Below are positions 1 through 9,619 of a DNA stretch of 64,000 nt, piece by piece. The notes below the pieces were generated by a model that searched no databases, was not told where the DNA came from, and was given only the letters and a program-made list of their open reading frames with translations. The position numbers and the translations under genes are program-made. This stretch comes from Tumebacillus avium. Lineage in GTDB: Bacteria; Bacillota; Bacilli; Tumebacillales; Tumebacillaceae. Where the stretch lies: positions 3,650,001-3,714,000 of the forward strand of contig NZ_CP021434.1 of the NCBI RefSeq assembly GCF_002162355.1. Reading direction: 5' to 3'. How positions within the stretch are numbered: the stretch's first letter is position 1; each line of letters opens with the position of its first letter.

Positions 1-2673
1 CGACTGGCCGAGACCTGGCTTACTTCGACCGAGCATGACCGCATTTTGCGCCTGGCTCCAAGCCCGGAGAACCCTGCTCTCCTGTATGATTTCGCGCAAG
101 GGGAGAACCTGCAGTCGCACTGCCTGTATCTCGGGCACCGCGACCTGTTTACCGCCACGCAGCCGGCTGTGATCGAGCTCGATTTCTACCACTCGGCCGC
201 ACGCTATCTGGAAAAATCATACGGGGAGAAACTCGCCGACCCGACCGCGCTCGAATGGGCGTATTACGGACCGCAGGGCTGGGAGCCGTTTGATGTGGTC
301 AGCGCCAAAGGCAACCGCCTGCTGCTCACGAAAAACAAAGTCCGCGAGATCGTCCTGCACGAACTCCAAGGCATCGAAAACCGCTGGATTCGCTGCATGC
401 TGAAACCAAATATGCTGGAGCAGGTGGCGAGCGCGCAGCAACCGCTGTTGATCGACGCTCTCCACGTCAAAACCAACTACCTCGACGCCAACCGCGAAGG
501 CGGGATTGCGCCCGAGTTGCTTTTTTTCAATGACATTCAGGTCGACCCGGCCGGCTGCTATCCGTTTGGCGAGCACTTCGCGCCGTTTGCCCTGTTCTAT
601 GTGGGCAGCCAGGAAGTGTTCACCAAGCGTGACAGCGTGATCACGATGACCTTCCGCTTGAAAGCGGTCCCGCACCGTCTGCTGCCCGAAGAAGAGCAGA
701 AGATCGAGTGGAAAATGGTGATGAAAGAAACCGATTTTGACAAGCCGAAAGTGCATGAGACATCGGTCTTGCACGTGATCTGGGAATATTGGAACGGCAA
801 CAGTTGGGTCCGGCTGTTCCACAATCAGGAGTACGAAGAGATCTTCTACCGCCCAAGCGACGCCGGTGTGGACAAAGTGATGCAGTTCACCTGTCCAAGC
901 GACATGGCCGACACGATGGTCAGCGGTCATCAGGCGCGCTGGATTCGGGCGCGCGTGCTGCAAGTCGAGAACCTGTACTCGAACAACCCGGTCTACCTGT
1001 CGCCGAAAATGGAAAATCTCCGCCTGCAATACAGCTACTTCCCCGATGCGGGGTTCCCTGTCGAGCGCTGCCTGACAGAAAACAACATGGAAGTGCTCGA
1101 CCGCACCGCACAGGTCCTGCAAGGCCAGACGCTGTTTGCGCCGTTTGCGGGGCTGGAAGGCACCGATCCGGCGTTTTACATGGGCTTTGATCAGGCGCCG
1201 CGCAAAGGGCCGATCCAGATGTACTTTTCGATGATAGGCATGCCTGTCACCGCGTCGTCCGAATTGCCGCTGATCGAGTGGGAATATCTGCGCCAAGGCC
1301 CGTCCGGGCCGGAGTGGACGCCGCTGAAAACGATCGACGAGACGCTGGGCTTCACCCGCAGCGGCACCGTGCAGTTCGCCGGCCCGTCCGATTTTGTGAA
1401 AAGCGGACGTTTCACCCGCGAGCTGTACTGGATTCGCGCCATCAACCGCGACGGGCAGTTCGAACGCAAAAAGCAAGGGGACAGCCCGCGCCCACATCTG
1501 GCCGGCATCCACTTGAACACCGCCAAAGTGATCCAGCAGGAATCGATCCGCCGCGAAGTTCCGAAGAAAGTCCACGTCAGCGACACCGAAGTCCATTTCC
1601 ATCTGGAAAGCCCGCCCGTCTTCTCCGAAGAAGTCTGGGTGGACGAGACGGGACATCTCAACGAGCTTGACCTGAACGCCTTGCTTGAGCAAGATGCGAC
1701 GGCGACCGAAGTGATCCGCGACTCGGGCGGCAATATCTTGCAGCTCTGGGTGCGATACGCAGCGGTTGGGCATTTTGACCAGTCTGAGCCGCTTGACCGC
1801 CACTATCTGCTCGACCGTTCGTCCGGGGTGCTGCGCTTCGGTGACGGCGTGCATGGCAAAGCGTTGCCAAGCAACGGCCCGGAGCCGGTGATGGTGCATT
1901 ACAAAAAAATCGCCGGCAAGCGCGGCAACGTCGAAGCGGGACGGATCACCCAACTGCAGCAGTCGATCGCCTTCGTGCAGGAAGTGTTCAACCCGGAGCC
2001 TGCAGGCGGCGGCAGCAACATCGAGCCGCTGCGTGCCACCTTGCAGCGCGGCCCGCAGACGGTGCGCCACCGCGACCGTGCGATCACCGCGCAAGACTAC
2101 GAATGGCTGGCGCGCCAGGCCTACCATGACATCGCAAAAGTCAAATGCCTGCCCGGGTACAACGCCAAGATGGAGCGGGAAAACGGCTGTATCACGCTGG
2201 CCGTCTTAGGCAGCGGCGGCGAAAACGGCCGTCCGTTCTTCCCGCAGCTGAAACGCAAAGTCGAGGAGTATCTGGCGGAGCGATCGGCGAACACGATCGC
2301 CATGTCCAGCCGCGTCACCGTCATCGAGCCGGTCTATCTGGAGATCTCGATCTTCGCGCAGCTCGCCGTCACGTCGATGGATCAGATCGTCCCGGCCGAA
2401 CTGACGGCGGTGCAGAAGCTGAACGGCTTCCTCGATCCGTACACCGGCAACTACGACGGCAAAGGCTGGGAGATCGGGCAGCAGATTCATTCTTCCGTCT
2501 TCTACGGCCTGCTCAAAGCGGTGCCGGGCGTCAACCACGTCAAGAAATTGTCTTTGACCGTCCACAAAGTGGAAGACCGCACCCGCACCGAACTGACGCT
2601 GGAGGAAGCGATCCGCATCCAGCACGGGATCGTGATGAACGGCAAACATCAGATCGAAGTTGACCTGCTGTAA
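1..2673 (+). CDS. Baseplate J-like protein of a contractile injection system (5' end outside window)
   Basis: The reading frame is open from base 1, so the gene begins to the left; a TTG at 46 is only an internal candidate start. About 890 residues are visible. The C-terminal third has the look of baseplate J/gp47-like proteins: a stretch with RFGDGVHGKALP, then KRGNVEAGRITQL, then a region around VRHRDRAITAQDYEWLARQ, and a last domain ending in HQIEVDLL. In contractile tails such proteins build the wedges of the baseplate around the spike. The following gene is a second, shorter protein with the same C-terminal architecture, as in eCIS loci that carry paired baseplate proteins (Afp11/Afp12 type). 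The spacing to the next gene is 23 bases, so they are almost certainly co-transcribed. Family placement comes from motif reading, not from a search. Confidence 0.8.
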   Translation, partial: RLAETWLTSTEHDRILRLAPSPENPALLYDFAQGENLQSHCLYLGHRDLFTATQPAVIELDFYHSAARYLEKSYGEKLADPTALEWAYYGPQGWEPFDVVSAKGNRLLLTKNKVREIVLHELQGIENRWIRCMLKPNMLEQVASAQQPLLIDALHVKTNYLDANREGGIAPELLFFNDIQVDPAGCYPFGEHFAPFALFYVGSQEVFTKRDSVITMTFRLKAVPHRLLPEEEQKIEWKMVMKETDFDKPKVHETSVLHVIWEYWNGNSWVRLFHNQEYEEIFYRPSDAGVDKVMQFTCPSDMADTMVSGHQARWIRARVLQVENLYSNNPVYLSPKMENLRLQYSYFPDAGFPVERCLTENNMEVLDRTAQVLQGQTLFAPFAGLEGTDPAFYMGFDQAPRKGPIQMYFSMIGMPVTASSELPLIEWEYLRQGPSGPEWTPLKTIDETLGFTRSGTVQFAGPSDFVKSGRFTRELYWIRAINRDGQFERKKQGDSPRPHLAGIHLNTAKVIQQESIRREVPKKVHVSDTEVHFHLESPPVFSEEVWVDETGHLNELDLNALLEQDATATEVIRDSGGNILQLWVRYAAVGHFDQSEPLDRHYLLDRSSGVLRFGDGVHGKALPSNGPEPVMVHYKKIAGKRGNVEAGRITQLQQSIAFVQEVFNPEPAGGGSNIEPLRATLQRGPQTVRHRDRAITAQDYEWLARQAYHDIAKVKCLPGYNAKMERENGCITLAVLGSGGENGRPFFPQLKRKVEEYLAERSANTIAMSSRVTVIEPVYLEISIFAQLAVTSMDQIVPAELTAVQKLNGFLDPYTGNYDGKGWEIGQQIHSSVFYGLLKAVPGVNHVKKLSLTVHKVEDRTRTELTLEEAIRIQHGIVMNGKHQIEVDLL

Positions 2674-2696
2674 TTCAATGAAAAGGTGGTGAGCCC

Positions 2697-4949
2697 ATGC
2701 TTCCGTTGCCAAACTTAGATGACCGCCTGTTTGATGAAATCGTGGCCGAAGCCCGCAAAATGATTCCCAAGCTCAGCCCGCAGTGGACCGACGAGAATCC
2801 GCACGACCCCGGCATCACGATGGTCGAACTGTTCTCGCACCTCTCGGAAATGCAGCAATACTACCTGAACCGCGTCACCGTCAAAAACGAGCTGAAGTTC
2901 CTGCGGATGATGGGCATCCACCTTGAGCAGGCCGATTCGGCAAGGGTCGACGTGTCGTTCGCGCAGGCGGACAAGCCGCAATGGATGCCGCAGGGAACCA
3001 AGCTGCGCGGCTTAAACGAACCGTTCGAGACGACCGAACCGCTCCTGCTCGTTCCGGCACAGATCGACCGCGTGCTGGTCGGCTCCGAAGCGGAGATCTC
3101 CGATCACACGTCGGCCAACGAACACAGCAAGGTCGGTTACTTCGCATTTGGCAACGGAGCCAGGCAGGGCAGCCGCCTGTATATCGCCTTTGACAGCAGG
3201 CTCCCGGTAGGAGTGCCGGTCACGCTGACCTTCGATCTGTTTAACAACTACCAAGTGCCGGTCAACCCATCCGCCGACGGGGAAGAAGAGCTGGTTCCGC
3301 CCGCGCGGATCTCATGGAGCTACTCGACGATCGACGAAAGCGTGGACAGCCGGCCCTTGCGCCTGCTGCCGCTGACGGTCGAGCGCGACGAGACCTTGCA
3401 CCTGTCGAAAAGCGGCCGGATCACCTTCACCGTCCCGAAAGCGATGGCCGGCATGCGCATCCACCCGGCGAACGACAAAGACCGCTACTGGATCTGCGCC
3501 ACGCTCGACGAGCCAGGCTACGAGATTCCGCCGAAAGTGGAGAAGATCCTCCTGAACACCGTTCAGGCGGTACACCGCGACACCCGCTGCCAGCTCTTGT
3601 CCTTCGACGGCACGGGGGAGATGTACCAGGACGAGGCGGTTGACGGCTATCTGCCCTTTTTTGGCGAAGTCGAAGTGCAGGTGGAAACGGAGACCGCAGG
3701 CGTCTGGCGCATCTGGAAACAGGTCGACGACCTGACCCTGTACGGCCCGGAGGATGCCTGCTGCGTGTTCTACCGTGACCTGCAGACAGAGCGCTGCTAC
3801 CTGCGCTTTGGCAACGGGGAGCACGGACAGATTCCCAAGGCCGGCTCCGGCACGATCCGCGTGATCGCTTATGAGCCGAACTTCCGCGACGACATGATGA
3901 TCGGACGCAGCAACGGGCTGCCCGGCCAGCATTTTGAAGTCGAAGGGTCGCCGATCTTGCCCGAATCCTTGCGCCTGCAGGTCGGTGTGCAGGTAGAAAA
4001 CGGCGGCGAGTGGCTGTGGCAGGACTGGACGCGGGTCGATGATTTCGAACACTCCGGCCCGGATGACCGGCACTATGTGCTCGATCAAAACGACAGCGAG
4101 ATCTATTTCGGCAACAGCGAAACGGGGCAGATCCCCGATGTCTGCGAGTATGACAACATCCGCCTGATCGCTCTGCAGTTGGGCGGAGGCGAACGCGGGA
4201 ACGTGCAGCGCCGCCTGATCACGCAGTTTGCCCGTCCCGAACTGTTTGGCACGATCACCGTCACCAACTACGATTTCGCCAGAGGCGGAGCGCAGCGCGA
4301 AACGCTGGACGAAGCGAAAGCGCGGATGCGCCGCGAGCTGAAGCAGGCGACGCGGGCGGTGACCTGCGAGGATTTTGAAAACATCGCCCTCGCCACGCCG
4401 GGCTTGCGCGTCGCCCGCGTCAAAGCGGTGCCGCTCTACACGGTCGGCCTGAAGGGCTACCCGCAAGAACAGGCGCCGGCACAGGTGACGGTCGTCGTTG
4501 TTCCTTACAGCGAAGACTCGATGCCGCTGCCGAGCAAAGGTTTTCTCAGCACGGTGCAGAGCCATCTCGACCAGCACCGGCTGCTGACGACCGAAGTGCA
4601 TGTCGTGCCGCCCGAATACGTCAAGATCACCGTGCATGCGGTCGTCGTGGTTAACCCGGATACGAAAGACATCGCTGGGCGGATCAAAACGGCGCTGCAT
4701 AAGCACCTTGATGTGCTCGACAACTCCGACCCCAGCAAAGGCTGGGAGTTCGGGCGTGCCGTGTACAAAGGCGACATCTACGGCATCATCAACCAGATGA
4801 CCGGTGTCGAATACATCCAAACCCTCTGGTTCGAAGCAGAAGGGGCCGGGGTGCAGAAAGACCCGAGCGGCGACATTCTCTTGCCGCCGCACGGGCTGGT
4901 CTACTCCGGCCTGCATCAGATCGAACTGGTATCCCGAACGGACGTGTAA
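2697..4949 (+). CDS. Second baseplate J-like wedge protein
   Basis: 750 residues from an ATG preceded by AAAAGGTGGTG. The N-terminus (LDDRLFDEIVAEARKMIPK, then HDPGITMVELFSHLSEMQQYYLNRV) is typical of baseplate J-like proteins. Two internal repeats read DDRHYVLDQNDSEIYFGN and CCVFYRDLQTERCYLRFGNGEHG. The C-terminus includes a GGGERGNVQRRLITQ segment, TCEDFENIALATPGLRVARVKAV, and a last domain with NPDTKDIAGRIKTAL. The domain order resembles that of the upstream protein, suggesting a paralogous pair that together forms the baseplate wedge. Expected role: structural component of a contractile sheath-tube particle. No enzymatic motif was seen. Confidence 0.85.
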   Translation: MLPLPNLDDRLFDEIVAEARKMIPKLSPQWTDENPHDPGITMVELFSHLSEMQQYYLNRVTVKNELKFLRMMGIHLEQADSARVDVSFAQADKPQWMPQGTKLRGLNEPFETTEPLLLVPAQIDRVLVGSEAEISDHTSANEHSKVGYFAFGNGARQGSRLYIAFDSRLPVGVPVTLTFDLFNNYQVPVNPSADGEEELVPPARISWSYSTIDESVDSRPLRLLPLTVERDETLHLSKSGRITFTVPKAMAGMRIHPANDKDRYWICATLDEPGYEIPPKVEKILLNTVQAVHRDTRCQLLSFDGTGEMYQDEAVDGYLPFFGEVEVQVETETAGVWRIWKQVDDLTLYGPEDACCVFYRDLQTERCYLRFGNGEHGQIPKAGSGTIRVIAYEPNFRDDMMIGRSNGLPGQHFEVEGSPILPESLRLQVGVQVENGGEWLWQDWTRVDDFEHSGPDDRHYVLDQNDSEIYFGNSETGQIPDVCEYDNIRLIALQLGGGERGNVQRRLITQFARPELFGTITVTNYDFARGGAQRETLDEAKARMRRELKQATRAVTCEDFENIALATPGLRVARVKAVPLYTVGLKGYPQEQAPAQVTVVVVPYSEDSMPLPSKGFLSTVQSHLDQHRLLTTEVHVVPPEYVKITVHAVVVVNPDTKDIAGRIKTALHKHLDVLDNSDPSKGWEFGRAVYKGDIYGIINQMTGVEYIQTLWFEAEGAGVQKDPSGDILLPPHGLVYSGLHQIELVSRTDV

Positions 4950-4979
4950 AAAAAGCGGGCGAAATGGAGGTGATTCCCG

Positions 4980-7085
4980 TTGTACGTTGACACGACCTTT
5001 TTCTCCTTAAACCGGCAGGCCGATTGGAACAAAGGCGCCCTGCACAACTTGAGCGTCACCGAACGAGGCGTGCAGATCACGCGCTCGGAGCGCTATGGCT
5101 TCTACCACACGATCCGGCTGGAACACATCGAAGGGCTGCGCGGCCTGGCCGATTTTGCCCTCGGTGAAAACGACAAGCTGTATCTGCTCGACCGTGCTGC
5201 CAACGTGTTTCTCTACGACTACGAAAACCACTACGCCGACGCGGTCTTCCGCTCCGGGCACGGCCAGTTCTCATCACGGGCGATGCTGACCCGGGCCGGC
5301 AGCCATCTCTTGATCGCCGAGCGGGAAGGGGAGAACCGCCTGGTCGCTTATTCCCCGGGCACGGGGCAGGCGGTATGGCGGATGAACCACTACAACGGCA
5401 TCCCCGTCCATCCGCTGGCTGTCACGACCGACCGCCAAGGCGACGCCTACGTGCTGATCCCGCTCGACCCGGTGCGCACCCAAGGCGGCGTCGAAGCGTC
5501 TGACAACTCTTTTTACGGCGTCTTAAAAATCAACTCGGGCGGTATCCCCGAGCACTTGTACCAGCACCACACGCTTGCCATTCGCAGCGGGGCCGGGCTG
5601 CACAAGCTGCAGGAGCGGTTCCACATCACCGTCGGACCGGACGGCAAGCTCTACATCCTCGACGGGTACGACCGCGAAGTGACCACCTTCCACCCGGACG
5701 GCACTTATGAACAGCGGTCGCGCATCCAGATGTACGGCGGCGCGCCTTCGGGCATCGGGGTTGATCCGCACGGCGCGATCTACGTCGGCGACAACCATCC
5801 GATCGAGCAGGCGTGGGAGGACAACCGCTTTGTACTGAATTTCCTCGCCGACGGCAGCTATGTTGACGAAGTGTCCGGCTTCCGCGGTCAGGCGATGAAG
5901 CTGCTGGCCGGATACGCCCGCAAAATGTACATCTGGAACGAAGAAGAAAACCTGATCAGCGTGCTCGAACAAAAGCGCCGCACCCATCCGCTCGACAAGC
6001 AGGGTCCGCTCAAAGGCGTCTACTTCAGTCAGGCGTTCGACAGCACCGAGACGGAGACCGTCTGGCACAAGATCACCGTCGACAGCGAACTGCCCGACGA
6101 GACGCAGTTGCGCATCTCCTATTATGCGGCTGACCAGAAAGAGCTCCTGCTCGGCGGACAGCGCGTGCAGCTCGACGAGTATCTGCAAGACAAGAGCATC
6201 CCGCTTTCTACGAAACTGCCGCAGCTTGACGAGCTGTTCTCCGCTCCGATCGTCAACCCGAAAGATGCGCTCCTGCGGGCGAAGGGGAGGTACATCTGGT
6301 TTAAGATCGAGTGGAGCGGCAACGACCGCAAGTCGCCGCTGATGCGCAAGCTGCGCGTGTACTTCCCGCGCCAATCCTATTTGGACTACCTGCCCGGCGT
6401 GTACCAGTCCGACCCGGGAAGCCGAGATTTTCTCGAACGGTATCTGTCCTTGTACGGCACCTTCTTCGACGAGATGGAAGAGATGATCGACCATATGTCC
6501 CGCTTCTTCGACGTCGATTCCTCGTCAGGGGATCTCCTGAAGTGGCTGGCCACCTGGCTTGGCATCGCCGTCGACGAGCGCTGGAGCGAGGATCAGATCC
6601 GCCGCCTGATGAAAAAAAGCCCCGAGCTGTTCAAAAAGCGCGGGACGCGGCAAGGCCTCGCCGAAATGATCGAAGTCTTTACGGGAGAAAAGCCATTTAT
6701 CGTCGAATACTTCCAGTACAAGTATCTGCTCGAAAAAGCGCAGGTCAAAGAATACATGGAGCAGCTCTACGGGCTCGACCCGTACCGCTTCTGTGTGCTG
6801 ATCAAGCCCGATGTCGTCAAGAGCGAAGAAGAGCGCAAGATCCTGCAAAAGATCATCGACGAAGAGAAGCCCGCCTACTCTGAAGCGCAGCTGGTCGTGC
6901 TGGAGCCCCGCATCTACCTGGGGACGCACTCCTACCTCGGCATCAACACCTTCTTGTCCGAGCCGACCCTGCTCGTCCTCGATGACCGCACTTCCATGCC
7001 GAACAACACCGTGCTGATCGACCTTGACCGCGACAACCGGATCGGCTTGCATACACGTTTGGAACTGGACGCCAATTTAGAATAA
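4980..7085 (+). CDS. Tail protein I-like baseplate protein with N-terminal beta-propeller
   Basis: 701 residues. The TTG start at 4980 is chosen because GGAGG ends 9 bases upstream and no better codon lies nearby. Residues about 1-340 contain NHL-like blades (DGKLYILDGYDREVTTFHPDG, DPHGAIYVGDNHP), suggesting a beta-propeller. Residues about 465-600 match the phage tail protein I family: YLDYLPGVYQSDPGSRDFLE, then LKWLATWLGIAVDERW, then LFKKRGTRQGLAEMIEVFTG. In contractile particles tail protein I sits at the baseplate next to the J-like wedge. The propeller extension could be a surface or binding module, which is an inference. It lies 30 bases after the second wedge gene, in the same operon. 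Confidence 0.8.
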   Translation: MYVDTTFFSLNRQADWNKGALHNLSVTERGVQITRSERYGFYHTIRLEHIEGLRGLADFALGENDKLYLLDRAANVFLYDYENHYADAVFRSGHGQFSSRAMLTRAGSHLLIAEREGENRLVAYSPGTGQAVWRMNHYNGIPVHPLAVTTDRQGDAYVLIPLDPVRTQGGVEASDNSFYGVLKINSGGIPEHLYQHHTLAIRSGAGLHKLQERFHITVGPDGKLYILDGYDREVTTFHPDGTYEQRSRIQMYGGAPSGIGVDPHGAIYVGDNHPIEQAWEDNRFVLNFLADGSYVDEVSGFRGQAMKLLAGYARKMYIWNEEENLISVLEQKRRTHPLDKQGPLKGVYFSQAFDSTETETVWHKITVDSELPDETQLRISYYAADQKELLLGGQRVQLDEYLQDKSIPLSTKLPQLDELFSAPIVNPKDALLRAKGRYIWFKIEWSGNDRKSPLMRKLRVYFPRQSYLDYLPGVYQSDPGSRDFLERYLSLYGTFFDEMEEMIDHMSRFFDVDSSSGDLLKWLATWLGIAVDERWSEDQIRRLMKKSPELFKKRGTRQGLAEMIEVFTGEKPFIVEYFQYKYLLEKAQVKEYMEQLYGLDPYRFCVLIKPDVVKSEEERKILQKIIDEEKPAYSEAQLVVLEPRIYLGTHSYLGINTFLSEPTLLVLDDRTSMPNNTVLIDLDRDNRIGLHTRLELDANLE

Positions 7086-7109
7086 AACGGGAGAAAAAGG
7101 AGTTTGGAG

Positions 7110-8804
7110 ATGCAAAAATCACGATTTTATCCATTCGAACGCAATCGTTATTTTTACGGCAAACTGCTGACCGTTCGGGATTTCGAATCCGAGCAGACCT
7201 ATTTTAACGACAAGCGCCGCCTGCTCAACCGCCTGCTGTACGGCACCGGCGTGATCGCGGGCATGCAGGTTGTCAAAGTCGACGAGCGTTCCTTCTCGCT
7301 GCAAGCGGGCGTCGCGCTCGACCATCTCGGCCGCGAGATCGTCGTGCCCGAGCCGATGACCTACAACCTGTCTGTCGTGCCGGGCTTCGTCAACAACGGC
7401 GAGTACAGCAAACACGTCTACCTCTGCATCGCGTACGATGAAAAAGGCAAAGAGCCGGTCTTTTCCATCGCCAACACGACGGTGCGCAAAGATGAAGTCA
7501 ACGAATACAACCGCATGTTCGAAGGCTACAAAGTGTTCGTCCGCGAGCAGGCGCCCGAGCTGTCCACCTTCGAGCACCACAACCTGGCGCACACCACCAA
7601 AGAAGTGCTCTCCGCAGGCGGCATCCGCATCCTGCACCAAATCCCGCGCTACGTGCAGGCGGGCAGCGTCTTCGAAGCCAAAGTCATCGTTGAAAAAGCC
7701 CTGCAGACTCCCGAGCTGCAGCTCGAATTCGAACTGATGACCAAAGGCTGCGAGCCGCTGAACGGCAGCAAACTGTCCTTCAAAGTCCAAGGCCACAGCG
7801 AAACTCGCTCCGAGTTCACCTACCAGTTGAAAGCCCAAGATACGCCGGGCCATGATGCGACCGTGGCGATCCTGCCCGAAGGCTCGATGATGGCGGTCGG
7901 CAACGAAGTCGTCAAAGTCAGCTCCGTCAGCATCCAAAACATCGAGCTCACGGCCACGCCGGCCCGCGAGCGAATTCTTGAAGAGTACTTTGCCCGTTCG
8001 CTCGACAAAGCGTTAGAGGCGGACAGCGAGCCGTGCCTGTACCTGGCCAAGATCCACCTCCAGCAAGTCGGTGCTGTTTTCATGATCGACCGCATCGATA
8101 CCGTGCCCTTCGGCGACCACATCTACAACCATTCGCTCCTGACCAACCTCGGCCTCGACCAGCAGTCTTCGGCTGCTCCGGGCATCGGCGGCGTTGCCGC
8201 GCCGAGCTTCAGCGTGCAGTCGACGGCCGAACGTCTGCCGTCCGATGCCGATCCCAAGCTCGATGTAGCCTACGACCCGTCCAAGCAGGAATTCACCTTC
8301 ACGCTTGGCGTGCCCGAAGGCAAGCCGGGGCAGGGCGGAGGAGGCACCACCGTCATCAGCAAGGGGCATGCCCCGAAAACGGCGGCGGGCAGCACCGACA
8401 TCCTGTTGTTCCCGAGCCAGCGTACCGGCAAGATGAACCCGTTTGGCAAAGCGGAGCGCACCTACTACTCCGACGAGATCGAGCACGGCCTCGGAGCGGG
8501 CAACGTATACGTGCAGGCGGGTATCGAAGAGTGCGATTCCCTGCTCAACCAAGGCGATGCTGTCTACTATGGGGATCAAGATGTGTTTGGGGGCAGCGAG
8601 TACGAGTCCTACCTGCCGAAAACGAGCCTTGGCGTCCTCGTCTACCCGAAAAAAGGCACCTTCCGCATCGGACTTAAGCTGCATGGCAGCACCGAGATGA
8701 GCAAAGTGCGCGTTCGCTGGTGGGCGGTGCAAGACGCCGAAGAAACACCCGGCGTGCAGCGCCGTTACCAGTCCGAAGCGGCGTCCACAGACGACGAACT
8801 CTAG
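7110..8804 (+). CDS. Conserved eCIS-associated structural protein, function unknown
   Basis: 564 residues from the ATG at 7110, which lies 7 bases after AAAGGAG; a TTG at 7104 in the same frame is too close to the ribosome binding site. The N-terminus (MQKSRFYPFERNRYFYGKLLTVRDF, read in two parts, followed by QTYFNDKRRLLNRLLYGTG) is of a type I associate with proteins coded beside eCIS baseplate genes. The centre (about residues 150-300) has beta-rich text with no recognised domain. The last 150 residues read like a small beta-sandwich and end in an acidic tail. No signal peptide and no catalytic motif are visible. Position between a baseplate gene and the DUF4157 gene suggests a baseplate or fibre component. 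Confidence 0.6.
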   Translation: MQKSRFYPFERNRYFYGKLLTVRDFESEQTYFNDKRRLLNRLLYGTGVIAGMQVVKVDERSFSLQAGVALDHLGREIVVPEPMTYNLSVVPGFVNNGEYSKHVYLCIAYDEKGKEPVFSIANTTVRKDEVNEYNRMFEGYKVFVREQAPELSTFEHHNLAHTTKEVLSAGGIRILHQIPRYVQAGSVFEAKVIVEKALQTPELQLEFELMTKGCEPLNGSKLSFKVQGHSETRSEFTYQLKAQDTPGHDATVAILPEGSMMAVGNEVVKVSSVSIQNIELTATPARERILEEYFARSLDKALEADSEPCLYLAKIHLQQVGAVFMIDRIDTVPFGDHIYNHSLLTNLGLDQQSSAAPGIGGVAAPSFSVQSTAERLPSDADPKLDVAYDPSKQEFTFTLGVPEGKPGQGGGGTTVISKGHAPKTAAGSTDILLFPSQRTGKMNPFGKAERTYYSDEIEHGLGAGNVYVQAGIEECDSLLNQGDAVYYGDQDVFGGSEYESYLPKTSLGVLVYPKKGTFRIGLKLHGSTEMSKVRVRWWAVQDAEETPGVQRRYQSEAASTDDEL

Positions 8805-8816
8805 GAGGAGATCCCC

Positions 8817-9569
8817 GTGGCTAAACAAATGCACCGAGGCGCCGCCTCGGCCAAAGCAACCACATCCTCAGTCAAACAAAAAAAGACTGCCACCCAAGAG
8901 CAGTCGGCAACGCCCTTGCAAAGCACCCTGCTGCAAATGCAGCGTGCCTACGGCAACCAAGCGACCAGCCGCTTCCTGAGCGGCCAGATCCAGCGCAAAG
9001 CGGCCATCCAGCGGATGCCCGAAGACGAAGAAGAGCTGCAGCTCAAGGCAGACCCTGCGCAGCGCATGCCCGAAGAAGAAGAGCTTCAACTGAAAGCAGA
9101 CCCCGCGCAGCGGATGCCCGAAGAAGAGGAGCTTCAACTGAAAGCAGACCCTGCCCAGCACATGCCTGACGAAGAAGAGCTTCAGCTAAAAGCTGAAGCT
9201 CCCGTCCAGCGCAAAAGCACGCCGTCTAACAAAATGCCGGAAGATGTGCAAGCCAAAATGGAGACGGCGATGAACGCCGACTTCTCCGACGTCAACATCC
9301 ATGTCGGCAGCCAGGCATCAGATGTCGGTGCCCTCGCGTATGCGCAAGGCAACGACATCCATTTCGCCCAAGGCAAATTCGAACCGGACAGCCAGTCCGG
9401 CCAAGAGCTGCTCGGCCATGAGCTCGCCCATGTCGTCCAACAGCGCCAAGGCCGCGTCCAACCGACAACCGAGGTTGGAGGTCTGCCGGTCAACGACGAC
9501 CCCAAGCTCGAACAAGAAGCCGACAACCTCGGCCGCCAAGCGGCGAGCTTAAAGCTCGAAGACAAATAA
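8817..9569 (+). CDS. DUF4157-domain eCIS protein with acidic repeats
   Basis: 250 residues from a GTG at 8817, after AGGAGGAGA. Three parts are visible. Residues 1-60 are basic and low in complexity, ending [18 protein letters not shown]. Residues 65-130 hold four copies of an acidic [16 protein letters not shown] unit. Residues 140-250 are a DUF4157 domain: [20 protein letters not shown], then [15 protein letters not shown], then HELAHVVQQ at 201-209 and a C-terminal [12 protein letters not shown]. The HExxH pattern with a later E-x-x-D is metalloprotease-like, though DUF4157 proteins have no settled activity that I can name. DUF4157 is often found in eCIS gene clusters, so it supports reading this operon as an eCIS. 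It is the last gene before a bidirectional terminator. It could be a cargo, a chaperone or an assembly factor. Confidence 0.85.
   Translation: MAKQMHRGAASAKATTSSVKQKKTATQEQSATPLQSTLLQMQRAYGNQATSRFLSGQIQRKAAIQRMPEDEEELQLKADPAQRMPEEEELQLKADPAQRMPEEEELQLKADPAQHMPDEEELQLKAEAPVQRKSTPSNKMPEDVQAKMETAMNADFSDVNIHVGSQASDVGALAYAQGNDIHFAQGKFEPDSQSGQELLGHELAHVVQQRQGRVQPTTEVGGLPVNDDPKLEQEADNLGRQAASLKLEDK
9009..9200 (+). repeat. Four in-frame acidic repeats in the DUF4157 gene
   Basis: The coding sequence repeats four times a unit of about 48-51 bases that gives QRMPE(D)[11 protein letters not shown]. The last copy diverges to [17 protein letters not shown]. Units 2 and 3 are identical as protein and nearly so as DNA, which points to recent tandem duplication or slippage. 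The repeats separate the basic N-terminus from the DUF4157 domain. Confidence 0.9.
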
Positions 9570-9576
9570 CGCAACC

Positions 9577-9605
9577 AAAAAAGCCCTCCATAGGAGGGCT
9601 TTTCT
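9577..9605. terminator. Bidirectional intrinsic terminator
   Basis: AAGCCCTCC and GGAGGGCTT form a 9-bp stem with a 3-base loop, flanked by an A-run on the left and a T-run on the right. It lies between converging genes (DUF4157 gene rightward, MORN gene leftward) and can serve both. Confidence 0.9.
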
Positions 9606-9619
9606 TATGATTCTCTTTC

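Noticed and set aside
217-2127. Long open frame on the minus strand (636 codons), and similar ones at 3312-4916, 38770-40791 and 57229-59412
   Set aside because: They lie wholly opposite well-supported genes, have no ribosome binding sites, and their translations are Arg/His/Leu-rich in the way of GC-rich antisense frames.
1-9569. Prophage tail region
   Set aside because: DUF4157, the propeller fusion and the lack of capsid, lysis or integrase genes here favour an eCIS. The left part is outside the window, so this is a preference and not proof.
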